A DNA stretch of 15,245 nt from JAJRXG01 sp964640065. Its GTDB lineage: Bacteria > Bacteroidota > Bacteroidia > Chitinophagales > Saprospiraceae. Under the pieces are notes generated by a model. That model did not search any database, was not told the origin of the DNA, and saw nothing but the letters and a program-made list of their open reading frames with translations. The DNA is taken from contig CAZXIE010000089.1 in NCBI GenBank assembly GCA_964640065.1, forward strand, positions 1 through 15,245, given 5' to 3'. The translations under genes were made by a program, and so were the position numbers. Shown in pieces: positions 14,471 to 15,245 of the stretch (position 1 is the first letter of the stretch; each line of letters begins with the position of its first letter).

Positions 14471-14955
14471 AGACTACTCGCATCAAATGCAAAAGGCATG
14501 AGGTGCCTACCACCTCTCACTAAGCATACAGATCCATCAGACCCTATGACATAGAGGTCTATACTATTATTATATCTAGTTTCTTTTTCTAGGATAACCT
14601 GGCGACAGCTCCCACAAGGAAAAGGAGGTAACTCACCACTTTCTAGTGGTTTATGAGTAGCTACAGCTAGAGCGACGATCGGATTATCTAGCGCTTGGCT
14701 AGAAGCTGCATATATGGCAACACGCTCTGCACATAAACCAAGGGGGTATACAGCGTTTTCCTGATTGTTACCTCGTATTACAGTATCATCACCAAGTAAT
14801 ACCGCAGCTCCGACCCGATACTTACTATATGGAGCATATGCCAAGTGAGATGACTCTATTGCAGATTTGCATAGAGCCACAACCTTAGGATCTTCTAAGT
14901 CAGTAATTTGTTCGAACCTTTCTATCTCTGACTTTTGCAATATTATTTCACTCAT
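14467..14955 (-). CDS. cdd: Cytidine deaminase
   Basis: A 162-aa zinc-dependent cytidine deaminase of the homotetrameric class, converting cytidine and deoxycytidine to uridine and deoxyuridine in pyrimidine salvage. Visible active-site parts are GNNQENAVY (62-70, ribose-binding Asn64 and Glu66), CAE (75-77, zinc ligand Cys75 and proton-shuttling Glu77) and PCGSCRQ (113-119, zinc ligands Cys114 and Cys117). Relative to Bacillus Cdd the spacing from Glu66 to Cys75 is the same, and the gap to the second cysteine pair is about 6 residues longer. The N-terminus has about 20 extra residues. It is convergent with the MG2-like gene, and the two stop codons overlap. A Bacteroidota-type promoter candidate lies about 65 nt upstream of its ATG. 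Confidence 0.94.
   Translation of the reverse strand: MSEIILQKSEIERFEQITDLEDPKVVALCKSAIESSHLAYAPYSKYRVGAAVLLGDDTVIRGNNQENAVYPLGLCAERVAIYAASSQALDNPIVALAVATHKPLESGELPPFPCGSCRQVILEKETRYNNSIDLYVIGSDGSVCLVRGGRHLMPFAFDASSL
14500..14516. other. GC-rich hairpin in the convergent overlap region
   Basis: GAGGTG (14500-14505) and CACCTC (14511-14516) form a 6-bp stem with a 5-nt loop. It lies inside the last codons of cdd and 30 nt past the MG2-like gene's stop. On the minus strand a T-rich tail follows at a distance; on the plus strand there is none. It may help end the five-gene transcript, but the evidence is thin. Confidence 0.3.
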
Positions 14956-14996
14956 GTATCCAACTTTAGGTGTTATGGAGTTCTGTATTTAAGGGA

Positions 14997-15101
14997 ATTA
15001 CAATGCGGAATAAAATATCTGCATAAATAATAAAAGCCCCAAAAAACGGTCAAATTACAATAACGCAGCATATATAATCTGCTAAACACCAGTATTGTAA
15101 T
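14997..15101. repeat. Three ATTACAAT octamers upstream of cdd
   Basis: ATTACAAT occurs at 14997-15004 and 15054-15061, and its inverse ATTGTAAT at 15094-15101. The second and third extend to a 9-bp inverted repeat (15054-15062 with 15093-15101). The -33 box of the candidate cdd promoter touches the middle copy, so a regulator site is conceivable. Confidence 0.4.
15022..15054 (-). promoter_or_regulatory. Candidate Bacteroidota promoter for cdd
   Basis: On the minus strand, TTTG (complement of 15051-15054) is followed after 21 nt by TATTTATG (complement of 15022-15029). This matches the Bacteroidota -33 TTTG and -7 TAnnTTTG elements at 5 of 6 positions in the -7 box. It would give a leader of about 60 nt before the cdd start. 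Confidence 0.4.
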
Positions 15102-15158
15102 ATCCTAGAGATGTTTATTTTCTCCCAAAAACAGAAAATGACAGCTACTTATCACTAA

Positions 15159-15178
15159 GTCAATTTATGTCAATTTAT
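15159..15178. repeat. Two tandem copies of a 10-bp unit
   Basis: GTCAATTTAT is present twice with no gap (15159-15168 and 15169-15178). The 10-bp period places both copies on the same face of the helix, as in some operator or activator sites. Confidence 0.45.
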
Positions 15179-15245
15179 CAGGATTAAAATTGTGGTGTTA
15201 GATATTGATGCCGTCTTAGGAGCGTATTTTATAACCATAGTACCC

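Larger units (their letters stand above)
14956..15245. other. Non-coding AT-rich region upstream of cdd
   Basis: These 290 bases hold no open reading frame with gene-like character on either strand and no RNA gene I recognise. They contain a candidate cdd promoter, three ATTACAAT octamers (two direct, one inverted) and a tandem 10-bp repeat. The next gene to the right lies beyond the window. Confidence 0.6.

Overview
The window reads as a chromosomal piece from a member of the Bacteroidota, probably a marine or otherwise sodium-exposed one. The signs are an outer-membrane TonB-dependent receptor with an STN domain plus a carboxypeptidase-regulatory-like N-terminus, DUF4249-type lipoproteins, a MG2/plug-like secreted protein, start codons without Shine-Dalgarno sequences, and a NhaD Na+/H+ antiporter. 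A finer placement cannot be made from sequence reading alone.

Left part (1-6519), housekeeping. The window opens inside pyrG (CTP synthase, C-terminal end), followed 4 nt later by a SpoU/TrmH-family RNA methyltransferase. Then come pfkA (6-phosphofructokinase), a convergent alpha/beta-hydrolase-OsmC fusion gene on the minus strand, a divergent SUI1/eIF1-like gene, an unrecognised lipoprotein gene, nhaD, and a small TfoX N-domain gene 6 nt after nhaD. Several short structures lie between these genes: a hairpin between pfkA and the fusion gene, a 16-bp perfect palindrome in the divergent promoter region, a terminator-like hairpin after the lipoprotein gene, and a strong hairpin in the nhaD leader.

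Centre and right (6699-14470), the accessory part. Five same-strand genes form a probable operon: a 904-aa TonB-dependent receptor; three tandem paralogous DUF4249-type lipoproteins, the first overlapping the receptor stop codon by 1 nt; and a 554-aa secreted protein with a MG2-like module and a TonB-plug-like module but no barrel. The receptor probably spans the outer membrane and the lipoproteins probably sit at its surface, as SusD-like partners do, but the cargo is unknown. The three lipoproteins share an unusual C-terminal cysteine cluster (CxCxxCCxC). The spacers after paralogs 2 and 3 are nearly identical, which records a tandem duplication. A terminator-like hairpin embedded in the end of paralog 1 may reduce expression of the later genes.

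Right end. A convergent cytidine deaminase gene (cdd) overlaps the end of the MG2-like gene by 4 bp. The last 290 bases, upstream of cdd, hold no gene. They contain a plausible Bacteroidota-type promoter, three copies of an ATTACAAT octamer and a 2 x 10-bp tandem repeat. No RNA genes, CRISPR arrays, transposases or integrases are visible in the window.
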